Below the pieces are notes generated by a model. That model saw only the letters and a list, made by a program, of their open reading frames with translations, was not told the DNA's origin and made no database searches. From Hyphomicrobiaceae bacterium (GTDB taxonomy: Bacteria; Pseudomonadota; Alphaproteobacteria; Rhizobiales; JAKIUO01): a DNA stretch of 17,049 nucleotides. The stretch is from positions 1 to 17,049 of the forward strand of contig JAKIUO010000046.1 in NCBI GenBank assembly GCA_021647535.1. Direction: 5' to 3'. How positions within the stretch are numbered: the first letter of the stretch is position 1; every line of letters starts with the position of its first letter. Below, piece by piece: positions 1 to 7,583 of the stretch. The position numbers were made by a program, and so were the translations under genes.

Positions 1-56
1 TGTTAGCTGTCTTTGTGCGATCATATATCGCTTGTCCGCTTGATCTGCATGTCATT

Positions 57-94
57 CCCTATATATTTGTACTGGCCCTATATATTTGCTCTGG
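57..94. repeat. Two 19-bp AT-rich tandem repeats upstream of trmD
   Basis: Two adjacent 19-base units, 57-75 and 76-94, both begin CCCTATATATTTG and end CTGG, and differ at two positions. They lie in the untranslated stretch before trmD. A TTGATC (40-45) and TATATT (62-67) pair with 16 bases between could serve as a promoter using the first unit, but the AT-rich sequence makes chance matches easy. No gene was seen in 1-142. Confidence 0.7.
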
Positions 95-142
95 GCTCCA
101 CTATCGCCATAAGACATTCCACCAGCAAAGAAGTCGCATAAT

Positions 143-892
143 ATGACCAGTACCGACAAAGGTCCATGGACCAGTGATATATCGGCCAGTGATATATGGA
201 CCGCTACTATATTGTCTATCCAGCCGCAAATGTTTCCCGGGCCGCTTGGTGAGAGCCTGTGTGGTCGGGCTTTGCGCGAGAAGTTGTGGGCCTTGCACAG
301 TGTCGACATTCGCGGTTTTGCCACGGATAAACACCGCACCGTTGATGATACGCCCGCCGGGGGCGGTCCTGGCATGGTGTTGCGCGCCGATGTGCTGGCC
401 AAAGCGATTGACCAGACAATTGCGAAGAGTGATGAACAAAACCCGCTGATTTATATGTCGCCGCGTGGCAAGCCGCTGACCCAGAAAAGGGCGCACAAGC
501 TGGCGACTGGTCCGGGCGTGACCATTTTGTGCGGGCGCTTTGAAGGGGTCGATCAGCGCTTGCTGGAGGCGCGTAATATTGAAGAGATCTCCATTGGCGA
601 CTATGTTTTGTCAGGGGGGGAAATTGCCGCCATGGTGCTGATTGATAGTGTGGTGCGCCTGTTGCCCGGCGTCATTGGATCGGCGGATAGTCTGGACAGC
701 GAAAGCCATGAAAACGGCCTGCTGGAATATCCACACTATACCAAACCGCGCCAATGGGAAGGGCGCGAGATCCCCGCTATATTGTTGTCGGGCAATCATG
801 GCAAGATCGAAAAATGGCGTGCGCAACAGGCACGGGAGCTGACAAAATCCCGCCGACCGGATATGTGGGCAAGGTTCAAGGATCGAAATTGA
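143..892 (+). CDS. trmD: tRNA (guanine-37-N1)-methyltransferase TrmD
   Basis: Methylates N1 of G37 in tRNAs with G at position 36, using S-adenosylmethionine, to prevent +1 frameshifting; a cytosolic dimer of the SPOUT (knotted) class. The 249-residue product shows the family's knot segments: YMSPRGK (104-110), LCGRFEGVDQR (129-139, with the conserved Asp of the VDQR stretch) and SIGDYVLSGGE (150-160), followed by the C-terminal SHENGLLEYPHYTKP region (188-202). Most family members begin Met-Trp-x-Ala. Here the matching Trp is residue 19, preceded by ATA rather than ATG, so I used the upstream ATG at 143. The first 18 residues are therefore extra and partly encoded by a short tandem repeat (171-200). 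The stop overlaps the next gene's ATG by one base (TGATG), implying translational coupling. The usual neighbours rimM, rpsP and rplS are not seen here. Confidence 0.97.
   Translation: MTSTDKGPWTSDISASDIWTATILSIQPQMFPGPLGESLCGRALREKLWALHSVDIRGFATDKHRTVDDTPAGGGPGMVLRADVLAKAIDQTIAKSDEQNPLIYMSPRGKPLTQKRAHKLATGPGVTILCGRFEGVDQRLLEARNIEEISIGDYVLSGGEIAAMVLIDSVVRLLPGVIGSADSLDSESHENGLLEYPHYTKPRQWEGREIPAILLSGNHGKIEKWRAQQARELTKSRRPDMWARFKDRN
171..200 (+). repeat. 15-bp tandem repeat encoding the TrmD N-terminal extension
   Basis: Units 171-185 and 186-200 share CCAGTGATATAT and are in frame with trmD, encoding the repeated Ser-Asp-Ile near residues 11-18. The unit resembles nearby upstream text (GACCAGT at 145-151), and a GGTCCATGGACC palindrome sits at 161-172. 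Because the repeat is a multiple of three it can change copy number without breaking the frame. Confidence 0.7.
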
Positions 893-2202
893 TGCGAGAA
901 GAAACGGCGCGCCGCTTGATGATGGATTGCTTCAAGGCGGCTGTTCGGGCGGCGCATCCTGAAAATTGTCTGGAGCAGTTTCTGCCGTCGCCGCCTGATC
1001 ATGGGGAAATAATCCTGCTGGCCGGGGGCAAGGCAGCGGGGAGCATGATGAAGGTGGCCGTGCGCCATTATCTGCATGTGCGGCTTGTGGACCGGACACG
1101 CATATGTGGTGTGGCGGTGGGCAAGCCTGATGGCTTTGAGGCGATTTATCCCTTGGAATGGATTCATGCGGGGCATCCGGTGCCGGATGAGGGCTCAGTG
1201 CGCGGGGCAAAGCGGGCCTTGCAACTGGCCGGGCAGGCAGGCGCACAGGATCTGGTGGTGGTGTTGTTGTCCGGCGGGGCATCGGCCTTGTGGTGTGCGC
1301 CGGTTGAGGGGCTGTCGCTGGCCGAGAAGCAGGACGTGACGAAGGCCCTTTTGCGTTCTGGTGCGCGGATTGATGAGATCAATAGTGTGCGTCGGCATCT
1401 CTCGAAGATCAAGGGCGGGGGATTGGCACAGGCGGCGTTTCCGGCGCGACTGGTGACGCTGGCCATTTCCGATGTCGTCGGGAATGACCCTGCTGTGATC
1501 GGTTCGGGCGTTACCGTTGAGGATGCGTCAAGCCTTGCGGATGCCCGCTTTGTGCTGGAGCACTATAATATAGCTGTCGCCCCTTCAGTAAGGGCAGCGC
1601 TTGAAAATCCGGCCAATGAAACATTGGGCTGCGATGATCCGCTTTTATCGGCGGCCACGTGGCGTTGTATTACCAGTAATGGAAATGCTTTTTCGGGGAT
1701 AGGCAGCCGACTGGCGCTGGCGGGTTATGATAATAGGCCCAATCTGGGCTGGGGGGTTGAGGGGGAAGCGCGGGATGTGGCCAGAAAGGATGCAGAGCTT
1801 ATCCGGCAATATAAAAAATCGGGCGAAAAACTGGCCCTTTCGTCAGGTGGTGAACTGACAGTGAAGGTCACGGGGCGCGGGCGCGGTGGTCCTAATCAGG
1901 AATATGCGCTGGCTTTGGCGCTGGAGCTTGACAAATCGCCAGGTGGTCTGGAAGGTGTTTATGCCCTTTGCGCTGACACGGATGGTTGTGATGGCGGCAC
2001 AGGGCAGCCCGGTGATCCGGCTGGTGCGATGATCTTTCCGTCCACTTTGCAACGCGCACACGCACAAAAGCTCAATCCCGCCACTTTTCTTGCCGATAAC
2101 AATTCAGGTGCCTTTTTTGATGCTTTGGGTGATTTGCTGTTCACCGGATCAACGGGTACAAATGTAAACGATTTTCGGCTTATTCTGCTTGAGAATGCAT
2201 AA
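892..2202 (+). CDS. ttuD: Glycerate 2-kinase (MOFRL/DUF4147 family)
   Basis: Predicted to phosphorylate D-glycerate to 2-phosphoglycerate with ATP, feeding hydroxypyruvate/tartronate-derived carbon into glycolysis; older annotations call this family hydroxypyruvate reductase TtuD. The 436-residue product has the N-terminal DUF4147 domain with AGGKAAG around Lys47, LLSGGASAL (125-133), KIKGGGLAQ (172-180) and SDVVGNDPAVIGSG (193-206). The C-terminal MOFRL domain has SSGGELTV, the RGRGGPNQEYALAL segment, an Asp/Gly-rich DTDGCDGGTG loop and the closing GSTGTNVNDF motif. I chose the ATG at 892, which overlaps the trmD stop; a longer in-frame ATG at 754 lies deep inside trmD and adds non-family sequence. 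The close link to pyk downstream fits a lower-glycolysis role. Kinase assignment is confident; exact substrate preference is inferred. Confidence 0.92.
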   Translation: MREETARRLMMDCFKAAVRAAHPENCLEQFLPSPPDHGEIILLAGGKAAGSMMKVAVRHYLHVRLVDRTRICGVAVGKPDGFEAIYPLEWIHAGHPVPDEGSVRGAKRALQLAGQAGAQDLVVVLLSGGASALWCAPVEGLSLAEKQDVTKALLRSGARIDEINSVRRHLSKIKGGGLAQAAFPARLVTLAISDVVGNDPAVIGSGVTVEDASSLADARFVLEHYNIAVAPSVRAALENPANETLGCDDPLLSAATWRCITSNGNAFSGIGSRLALAGYDNRPNLGWGVEGEARDVARKDAELIRQYKKSGEKLALSSGGELTVKVTGRGRGGPNQEYALALALELDKSPGGLEGVYALCADTDGCDGGTGQPGDPAGAMIFPSTLQRAHAQKLNPATFLADNNSGAFFDALGDLLFTGSTGTNVNDFRLILLENA

Positions 2203-2284
2203 AAAAGCCTCGCGATCAGGAACAGGCATGGGGCCGGTTGTTAGGGGGAAAGTTGAGACAGATGAGTAGACAGGGGGGAAGAGC

Positions 2285-2737
2285 GTGCTAAAAATCTGGA
2301 AAAATTGCGCTCAAACAATTGCTTTTGTGCTGGTTGCTGGTGTAATGATCACCGCAGGCTCAGACAGGGCATTGGCCGATCTGAAGCTGTGCAACATGAC
2401 AAAAAGCCGAATTGGGGTGGTCATAGGATATCGCGATGAAAAGGGTTGGGTCACCGAAGGATGGTGGAATGTCAATGCCAATAATTGTTCAGATATCCTG
2501 AAGGGCAAGCTCAATGCGCGCTATTATTACATTCACGCCGAGGATTATGTCCGCGATGGAGAATGGGCGGGCAAGGCGCTTATGTGTGTGAAAAACAAGT
2601 CATTTACCATCAAGAACGCAGAAAAAAACTGCGTTGAACGTGGATTTAGAAAGGCCGGTTTCTTCGAGGTTGATACGACCAATGAAAATGATTGGACGAT
2701 CCGCCTGACTGATCCTGGCGAAAATGGAAACAATTAG
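2285..2737 (+). CDS. Secreted DUF1036 family protein
   Basis: Small exported protein of unknown function found mainly in alphaproteobacteria, often beside pyruvate kinase. The start is GTG at 2285, preceded by a strong purine-rich ribosome site (GGGGGGAAG); it supplies a typical signal peptide with a charged start (MLKIWKN), a hydrophobic core to about residue 24 and likely cleavage after Ala31 (RALA). The mature domain matches the family pattern: LKLCNMTKSRIGVVIGYRD, WVTEGWWNV, the ARYYYIHAEDY stretch, ALMCVKNKSFTI, NCVERGFRKAGFFEVDT and DWTIRLTDPG. Conserved cysteines C36, C48 region (NNCSD), MCV and NCV could form disulfides in the periplasm. It ends three bases before pyk and is surely cotranscribed with it. 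Family is confident; role is unknown. Confidence 0.9.
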   Translation: MLKIWKNCAQTIAFVLVAGVMITAGSDRALADLKLCNMTKSRIGVVIGYRDEKGWVTEGWWNVNANNCSDILKGKLNARYYYIHAEDYVRDGEWAGKALMCVKNKSFTIKNAEKNCVERGFRKAGFFEVDTTNENDWTIRLTDPGENGNN

Positions 2738-2740
2738 CGT

Positions 2741-4174
2741 ATGAAACGCATAAGGCGTGTAAAAATCGTGGCCACCATCGGGCCAGCTTCAGACTCCCCG
2801 AAAATGATCAAGGCCCTGTTCGAAACAGGCGTAGATGTCTTTCGCATCAATATGAGTCATACCTCTCATAAAGATATGAAAATATTGCATGGTCGCATCC
2901 GCGCTGTGGAAAAAGAAGTCAATCGCCCCATCGGCATCTTGTGCGATTTGCAGGGACCAAAACTGCGCATTGGCGATATTGAGAAAAAGACCAAGATCAA
3001 AAAAGGCGAGCCGTTCCGCTTTGATCTGGATGAAAAAATTGGCGACAAGACAAGAGTTTATCTGCCCCACAAGGAAATAATCGAAAGCGTCTCTATTGGC
3101 GATGAGCTGATCCTTGATGATGGCAAATTACGCATGGTCGTGAAGGAACATGGTGCTGACTTTATCAATGCCACCGTGTTGGTCGGGGGCAAGCTGTCCA
3201 AAAACAAGGGCATTAGTTGTCCTGATACCGTGTTGCCTTTTTCGGCCATGACCGACAAGGATCGGGCTGATCTTGTATATGCCACCTCGGTTGGCGTTGA
3301 CTGGATTGCTCTGTCCTTTGTGCAAAGGGTCGGTGATGTGGTCGAGGCGCGTGAGCTTGCCAATGGCAAGGCCTTTATTATGGCAAAAATCGAGAAACCC
3401 ACGGCCATTGACGAGCTTGATGGGATTATCGAAGAATCAGACGGCTTGATGATCGCCCGTGGTGATCTTGGCGTCGAGATGCCACTGGAGCAGGTGCCGG
3501 GGCTGCAAAAACGCATATTGCGCTCGGCCAGACAAGCCGGCAAGCCGGTGGTTGTGGCCACCCAGATGCTGGAAAGCATGATAGAAGCGCCAGTGCCAAC
3601 CCGTGCTGAAGTCTCTGATGTCGCCACCGCCGTTTTTGAGGGGGCGGATGCGGTTATGCTGTCAGCTGAAAGCGCTGTTGGCGAATATCCGCTCGAAGCG
3701 GTCGGGACCATGGACAAGGTGGCCATCGAGGTCGAGCAGGACCAGTATTACAATACGATCATCAGGGCGCAGTCAACGCCGCCCGAAGCGACCACGGCGG
3801 ATGCCATTTCTTTTGCCTGCCGCATGGTCGCCGACACGCTCGATAGTGCTGCCATTCTGATTTATACGGCCACAGGATCGACGGCCCTTCGCACGGCACG
3901 AGAACGCCCGAGCCAGCCGCTGCTGGCCTTAACGCCCATCTGTGAAACGGCCCGCCGCCTGACCATTTTGTGGGGGGTGCATTGTGTGCGCACCGAAGAT
4001 CCAACTGATATGGATGAGATGGTCGAGGGAGCCTGTGAGATTGCCCATAGAGAAGGCTTTGCGCAAAACGGAGAGCGCGTTGTTATCACGGCTGGGGTCC
4101 CGCTTGGCACACCCGGTGCCACCAACATGCTGCGCGTCGCCTATGTCGGTGGTAAAAAGCTCGAAGAGAGCTGA
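2741..4174 (+). CDS. pyk: Pyruvate kinase
   Basis: Converts phosphoenolpyruvate plus ADP to pyruvate plus ATP, the last step of glycolysis, in the cytosol. The 477-residue length is typical of bacterial enzymes. Visible signatures in order: KIVATIGPAS (8-17), FRINMSH with Arg35/Asn37/Ser39/His40, CDLQGPKLRIG (68-78), the catalytic KIEKP (Lys216, metal ligand Glu218), IARGDLGVEMP (239-248, Asp242), TQMLESM (274-280), PTRAEVSDVATAVFEGADA (286-304) and a C-terminal allosteric-type domain with ATGSTALRTARERP. The start is only three bases after the DUF1036 stop, so it is probably translated by coupling; the nearest purine-rich site (GGAA) is rather distant. No truncation or unusual residues were noted. 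Confidence 0.98.
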   Translation: MKRIRRVKIVATIGPASDSPKMIKALFETGVDVFRINMSHTSHKDMKILHGRIRAVEKEVNRPIGILCDLQGPKLRIGDIEKKTKIKKGEPFRFDLDEKIGDKTRVYLPHKEIIESVSIGDELILDDGKLRMVVKEHGADFINATVLVGGKLSKNKGISCPDTVLPFSAMTDKDRADLVYATSVGVDWIALSFVQRVGDVVEARELANGKAFIMAKIEKPTAIDELDGIIEESDGLMIARGDLGVEMPLEQVPGLQKRILRSARQAGKPVVVATQMLESMIEAPVPTRAEVSDVATAVFEGADAVMLSAESAVGEYPLEAVGTMDKVAIEVEQDQYYNTIIRAQSTPPEATTADAISFACRMVADTLDSAAILIYTATGSTALRTARERPSQPLLALTPICETARRLTILWGVHCVRTEDPTDMDEMVEGACEIAHREGFAQNGERVVITAGVPLGTPGATNMLRVAYVGGKKLEES

Positions 4175-4264
4175 TTGTGGCGTCGGAAACGGAGAGGCCT
4201 GCTGTGATTTAAGGCTTGAAACCGGGCTGCCAAACGCGTTCACTGGGAGTTGAAGGGAACCCGT

Positions 4265-5692
4265 ATGGCAAGTTCGGTCGTCATTCCACTGTGGTTAGCG
4301 CTGCTTATTGGCTTTTTCGCCGTTTTATCTTTGCTCGACCGTATTCTTGTGCCGGGTCTGCGCTGGTTGTTTCGTCGCCGTGTCAATCGCGCCATTGATG
4401 AGCTGAATACCCGCCTAAAATTACGCATCCAGCCCTTCAAGCTGACTAAGCGTCAGGCTTTGATTGATCGTCTGGTATTTGACGAAGAGGTCATCAAGGC
4501 GGTTGAGCGGCGCGCCGAGCGGGACAATATTCCGCGTGAAGCGGTTATGAAAGAAGTGCACCGTTACGCTCGCGAGATCGTCCCTGCCTTTAATGCCTAT
4601 GCCTATTTTCGCATCGGGGCCAAGCTGGCGCGCTGGCTTTCCAATCTGCTTTATCGGGTGCGTCTTGGCTATAGTGATGATGATGCCTTGCGCAAGGTTG
4701 ACCCGGACAGCACCGTCATTTTCGTCATGAACCATCGCAGCAATATGGATTATGTGCTGGTCACCTATATGGCCTCGAGCAATTCGGCTTTGTCCTATGC
4801 GGTGGGCGAATGGGCGCGGGTTTTTATGCTGCAAAGCATTATTCGCACCATGGGAGCCTATTTTATCCGCCGGGGATCTGACAATGATCTTTATCGCAAG
4901 GTGCTGGCGCGTTATGTGGCCATGGCGACCAAAGGCGGTGTTACGCAGGCCATTTTCCCCGAGGGCGGACTGTCGCGCGATGGCAGTTTGCGCGATCCAA
5001 AACTGGGATTGTTTTCCTATATGGTCAGCGATTTCGACCCTGACTATAAGCGTGACGTGGTGTTCATTCCGGTCGGCCTCAACTATGACCGGGTGCTAGA
5101 AGATCGTATTCTGACCGCTTCGCAAGAGCTTGAGAAGTCGCGCAAGAAACGTTTCAGCTTTTTTCATTTCCTGCGCTTTATCGGCAAAAACATCTGGATG
5201 AAACTGCGCGGGCGCTGGTATTCCTACGGCTATGCCTGCGTAAGCTTTGGCCACCCCGTCTCGCTGAAAAACTATCTGGCCGAGCGCGCCCTTGATTTTC
5301 GAAAGCTGGAAAAAGAGCGGCGCTTCAAAGAGATCGAAAACCTGGGCCGTTATCTGATGAATGAGGTGGGCCGGGTGGTGCCCGCCCTGCCGGTTTCGCT
5401 GGTGGCCAGCGCCGTGCTGCAAACCAGCGATCAGTGGATCAGCGAATTTGAGCTAAAGGCGCGGGTCTCTAACTTTATTTCCCACATCGAAAGCGCGGGC
5501 GTTCATGTGCACCTGCCACGCATGGATCGCGATTATGCTGTCAGCACAGGTCTGCGTATGCTCATCCTGCGCCGCCTCGTCGAGGAAAAAGACGGCCTCT
5601 ATCGCGCTAATAGCGAAGAGCTCGTGTTGCTGTCTTATTACGCCAACGCCATCGCGCATCTGTTGCCTATTAAAGCGTCTGTCGAAAAATAA
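4265..5692 (+). CDS. Membrane-anchored glycerol-3-phosphate-type acyltransferase (PlsB/PlsC superfamily)
   Basis: Likely transfers an acyl chain to glycerol 3-phosphate or its 1-acyl form in phospholipid synthesis at the inner membrane. An N-terminal membrane helix (about 5-28) precedes a basic stretch. The four acyltransferase blocks are present in order: NHRSNMD (156-162, the HX4D catalytic pair), YFIRRGSDND (199-208), FPEGGLSRDG (231-240) and FIPVGLNYDRVLE (267-279). The block II-IV wording is closer to PlsB than to small PlsC enzymes, but at 475 residues it is far shorter than E. coli PlsB (about 800). I chose ATG at 4265 because GAAGGGA lies seven bases upstream; a TTG at 4250 would add five residues. 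It follows pyk by 90 bases and ends just before palindromic repeat A. Which acylation step it performs cannot be decided from sequence. Confidence 0.85.
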   Translation: MASSVVIPLWLALLIGFFAVLSLLDRILVPGLRWLFRRRVNRAIDELNTRLKLRIQPFKLTKRQALIDRLVFDEEVIKAVERRAERDNIPREAVMKEVHRYAREIVPAFNAYAYFRIGAKLARWLSNLLYRVRLGYSDDDALRKVDPDSTVIFVMNHRSNMDYVLVTYMASSNSALSYAVGEWARVFMLQSIIRTMGAYFIRRGSDNDLYRKVLARYVAMATKGGVTQAIFPEGGLSRDGSLRDPKLGLFSYMVSDFDPDYKRDVVFIPVGLNYDRVLEDRILTASQELEKSRKKRFSFFHFLRFIGKNIWMKLRGRWYSYGYACVSFGHPVSLKNYLAERALDFRKLEKERRFKEIENLGRYLMNEVGRVVPALPVSLVASAVLQTSDQWISEFELKARVSNFISHIESAGVHVHLPRMDRDYAVSTGLRMLILRRLVEEKDGLYRANSEELVLLSYYANAIAHLLPIKASVEK

Positions 5693-5703
5693 CTGACGCT
5701 GTT

Positions 5704-5846
5704 CTCGCTGCGCGAGCGGGCTATCACCCACACCCATTTGGGGAAAAGTTTTCCCCCAAACCCCCTTCTTTTTGAATTTAAAAAAGGGTGGGTTTGGGAG
5801 GTCTCCTCCCAAGCGGGTGTGGGCGGCAGCCCACTTGCGAAGCGAG
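5704..5846. repeat. Palindromic intergenic repeat, copy A (likely terminator)
   Basis: A 143-bp imperfect palindrome directly after the acyltransferase gene. The outer arms 5704-5735 and 5815-5846 are complementary at about 26 of 32 positions. The inner arms around a T-tract and an A-tract (about 5758-5795) form a second stem, so either strand could act as an intrinsic terminator. The right arm 5815-5846 matches 16993-17024 of copy C at about 28 of 32 positions. It most likely ends the acyltransferase transcript and insulates arsR. No terminal repeats like those of copy C were found at its edges. Confidence 0.75.
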
Positions 5847-5881
5847 GTGATGTACTTATATTTCCATAAAACTAGAAATAT
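5835..5881 (+). promoter_or_regulatory. arsRM promoter and probable ArsR operator
   Basis: TTGCGA (5835-5840) and TATATT (5857-5862) with 16 bases between make a plausible sigma-70 promoter. A perfect 7-bp inverted repeat, ATATTTC (5858-5864) and GAAATAT (5875-5881) with a 10-base spacer, overlaps the -10 and the expected start site, the usual place for an ArsR-family repressor. Assignment as the operator is inference; the -35 lies inside the arm of repeat A. Confidence 0.5.
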
Positions 5882-5918
5882 GGTTGCAATGCCTTTTTGG
5901 TTGCTCTAAGGTGTGCTC

Positions 5919-6254
5919 ATGACACTTGAACAAATCGCAAAAAGAATGGCCGCGCTTGGTAATGAGACGAGGCTTTCGGTCTATCGCCTGCTGGTGCGGG
6001 CGGGGGACAAGGGCCTGCCGGTGACCAGTGTGCAACAGCGCCTTGGTGTGCCAGCCTCCACCCTGAGCCACCATCTTCATAAATTGATTGAAGTTGACCT
6101 GGTGGCGCAGGAACGTCGTGGTACATCTCTGATTTGCCGTGCCGATTATAGCGTTATGCAACAGACGTTTGATTTTTTTGCCAATGAGTGCTGCATTGAT
6201 GATCCCTCATGCTGCACTGGGGCAAAGACCACTAAAAAGGAGACGATAAAATGA
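5919..6254 (+). CDS. arsR: ArsR/SmtB-family arsenic-responsive repressor
   Basis: Metalloregulatory winged-helix repressor, expected to leave DNA when arsenite binds. The 111-residue protein shows the recognition-helix region STLSHHLHKL (47-56) and the ArsR-typical start (IAKRMAALGNETRLSVYRLL). It lacks the classic ELCVCDL site; instead it has a C-terminal cysteine set, C91-C92 and C98-C99, plus C73, resembling the ArsR type that binds arsenite at the C-terminal end. ATG at 5919 has AAGG seven bases upstream and is preferred over a GTG two codons earlier. Its stop overlaps arsM by four bases (ATGA), and an inverted repeat at 5858-5881 is a likely autoregulatory site. The arsM neighbour supports arsenic as ligand. 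Confidence 0.9.
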   Translation: MTLEQIAKRMAALGNETRLSVYRLLVRAGDKGLPVTSVQQRLGVPASTLSHHLHKLIEVDLVAQERRGTSLICRADYSVMQQTFDFFANECCIDDPSCCTGAKTTKKETIK

Positions 6255-7192
6255 GTGACGTAATTACAGATGCCGTGCGCAAGGGTTATGGCTCGGTGGC
6301 CAAATCGGGGCTGTCTTCGGATCAAGAGGGCATCAAGGGCATCGCCAACGCCTTTGGTTATAGCGACGAGGAACTGGCTTCCATTCCTGCCGAGGCCAAT
6401 ATGGGCCTGTCTTGTGGTAATCCGGTGGCCATGGCCTCCATCAAGGAAGGTGAGACGGTTGTCGATCTGGGCGCCGGTGGCGGACTTGATGTGTTTCTAG
6501 CCTCAAAAAGCGTTGGCCCAACCGGCATGGCAATCGGCATCGACATGACCGGCGATATGGTTTCGCTGGCCCGCAAAAATGCTGAAAAAGGCGGCTATGA
6601 AAATGTCAAATTCCACCTCGCCGAAATCGAAGCCATGCCCCTGCGCGATGGTTCGGTTGATTGCATCATCTCAAATTGCGTGCTCAATCTGTGTGCCGAC
6701 AAGGATGCCGCTTTGGCCGAAGTTTTTCGCGTGCTGAAACCAGGCGGGCGTTTCGCCATCAGCGATATCGCCCTTAAAAAAGCCTTGCCGGAAGAGATCA
6801 AAAAAGAAGTCGCCGCCTGGACCGGCTGCATAGCTGGCGCAATGACAGTAGATGAAAATCGCGCCGCTCTGGAACGCGCCGGATTTGGCAATGTCGATAT
6901 TCAGGACGCACACTCCGACCTCAACGCCTATAAAGACGGCGGCCACGCCGCCTGTTGCGGCCCAGATAGTATGGCCGATATGAGTGAAGGCGCGGGCGGC
7001 GGCTGTTGTGGCGAACCCGAACCAGCGCCGGTCAAAGAAGAAAGTGGCTGCTGCGGGGGCAGCGCCGAAGCGGACAAAACAGACGTGCAGGTGGCCTCGG
7101 ACTATCACGACACCATGAGCGATTTGCTCGACAGCTTCGACGTCAACGAATATGCAGGCAGCTATAAAATATTCGCGCTCAAGCCTGAGTAG
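6251..7192 (+). CDS. arsM: Arsenite S-adenosylmethionine methyltransferase ArsM
   Basis: Methylates trivalent arsenic using S-adenosylmethionine, giving methylated and finally volatile arsenicals. The 313-residue protein has the SAM-binding motif VVDLGAGGGLD (70-80), Asp98 in the IGIDMT segment, and the As(III)-binding cysteines expected of the family: Cys55 (GLSCGNP), Cys143 (SNCVLNLC) and Cys193 (TGCIAGA). The N-terminal cysteine usual in the algal and many bacterial enzymes is not seen before Cys55. The C-terminal part carries three Cys pairs, 235-236, 252-253 and 267-268, in a Gly/Glu-rich linker, then a conserved-looking end (DSFDVNEYAGSYKIFALKP). A strong AAGGAG lies at 6237-6242, and the ATG overlaps the arsR stop. 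Function is confident; the role of the Cys pairs is unknown. Confidence 0.95.
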   Translation: MSDVITDAVRKGYGSVAKSGLSSDQEGIKGIANAFGYSDEELASIPAEANMGLSCGNPVAMASIKEGETVVDLGAGGGLDVFLASKSVGPTGMAIGIDMTGDMVSLARKNAEKGGYENVKFHLAEIEAMPLRDGSVDCIISNCVLNLCADKDAALAEVFRVLKPGGRFAISDIALKKALPEEIKKEVAAWTGCIAGAMTVDENRAALERAGFGNVDIQDAHSDLNAYKDGGHAACCGPDSMADMSEGAGGGCCGEPEPAPVKEESGCCGGSAEADKTDVQVASDYHDTMSDLLDSFDVNEYAGSYKIFALKPE

Positions 7193-7194
7193 AA

Positions 7195-7398
7195 GAGCCG
7201 CCCCTTGCGGGACGGTGTGTCCTCGCCGGACGGGCCGCTTACGCAGCGGGCGCCAAGGGGGGACCCCTTGGAGCCCTATTTGGGGAGGAGGGCTTGGCTT
7301 TGGAGTTCTGGTTCCCAAGCCCTGCTTGGGAACCCATGGCATGGACGCTCTGCGTCCCGAGGTGCGGCTCATATCAGCCTGAAACACGACGCAGAGCG
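7195..7398. repeat. GC-rich hairpin-rich region after arsM
   Basis: No gene was recognised. Two strong hairpins are visible: CCAAGGGG/CCCCTTGG (7253-7271, 3-base loop) and an 11-bp perfect stem, GGTTCCCAAGC/GCTTGGGAACC (7310-7334, loop CCT). Smaller pairs lie around GACGC-TCT-GCGTC (about 7345). The stretch may end arsM transcription, but no clear T-run follows either stem. It does not align obviously with repeats A-C and may be another intergenic repeat family. Confidence 0.5.
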
Positions 7399-7435
7399 GA
7401 GCTATACCCCCATACACCAGATTGGAGTATAGCTC
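7399..7435. mobile_element. 37-bp palindromic remnant of IS256-like ends
   Basis: GAGCTATAC (7399-7407) and GTATAGCTC (7427-7435) are perfect inverted ends. The reverse complement of 7411-7435 matches 7582-7606, the left end of the IS256-family remnant, at 23 of 25 positions. This short piece thus looks like a left tip fused to a right end of the same element type. No target duplication was found around it. Confidence 0.6.
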
Positions 7436-7436
7436 T

Positions 7437-7583
7437 TGGAGGTATGTTTTGCAACAAACTGAGCAACATTTGTTAGCGGGTTCCCAAAACCACATTGAGC
7501 GTATGGACGTTCTTGAGGGGCCTACGGGGCGGCGCAGTTGGCCGGATGACGTTAAGGCGCGGATCGTTGCCGAGAGTTTTTGA
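7437..7583 (+). pseudogene. IS66-family TnpA N-terminal fragment
   Basis: The open frame reads through MDVLEGPTGRRSWPDDVK and continues ARIVAESF, the start of IS66-family OrfA/TnpA proteins (typically VLxGPxRRRRW followed by KxRIVAES). The frame is stopped by TGA at 7581-7583, which is formed where the IS256-like left end (from 7582) begins, so the rest of the gene is missing. The likely original start is the ATG at 7503 or upstream. It lies between inverted IS256-like ends at 7411-7435 and 7582-7606. No other IS66 gene was seen. Inactive remnant. Confidence 0.65.

Noticed and set aside
57..200. CRISPR-like array of short repeats
   Set aside because: Only two adjacent units of each type, no spacers, and no cas genes nearby.
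754..891. Longer glycerate kinase reading frame starting at ATG 754
   Set aside because: It would add 46 residues unlike the family and overlap trmD by 139 bases; ATG 892 fits the family start and the overlap-coupled arrangement.
3058..3726. 222-codon minus-strand frame inside pyk
   Set aside because: It is fully antisense to a conserved pyruvate kinase, Ser/Thr-rich and without any family motif; a codon-bias shadow.
5453..5812. Minus-strand frame covering repeat A
   Set aside because: The apparent protein start is translation of the palindromic repeat, and the rest is antisense to the acyltransferase gene.
6671..7495. 274-codon minus-strand frame over arsM and the hairpin region
   Set aside because: Low-complexity Ala/Phe/Gly translation complementary to arsM, no motif and no start context.
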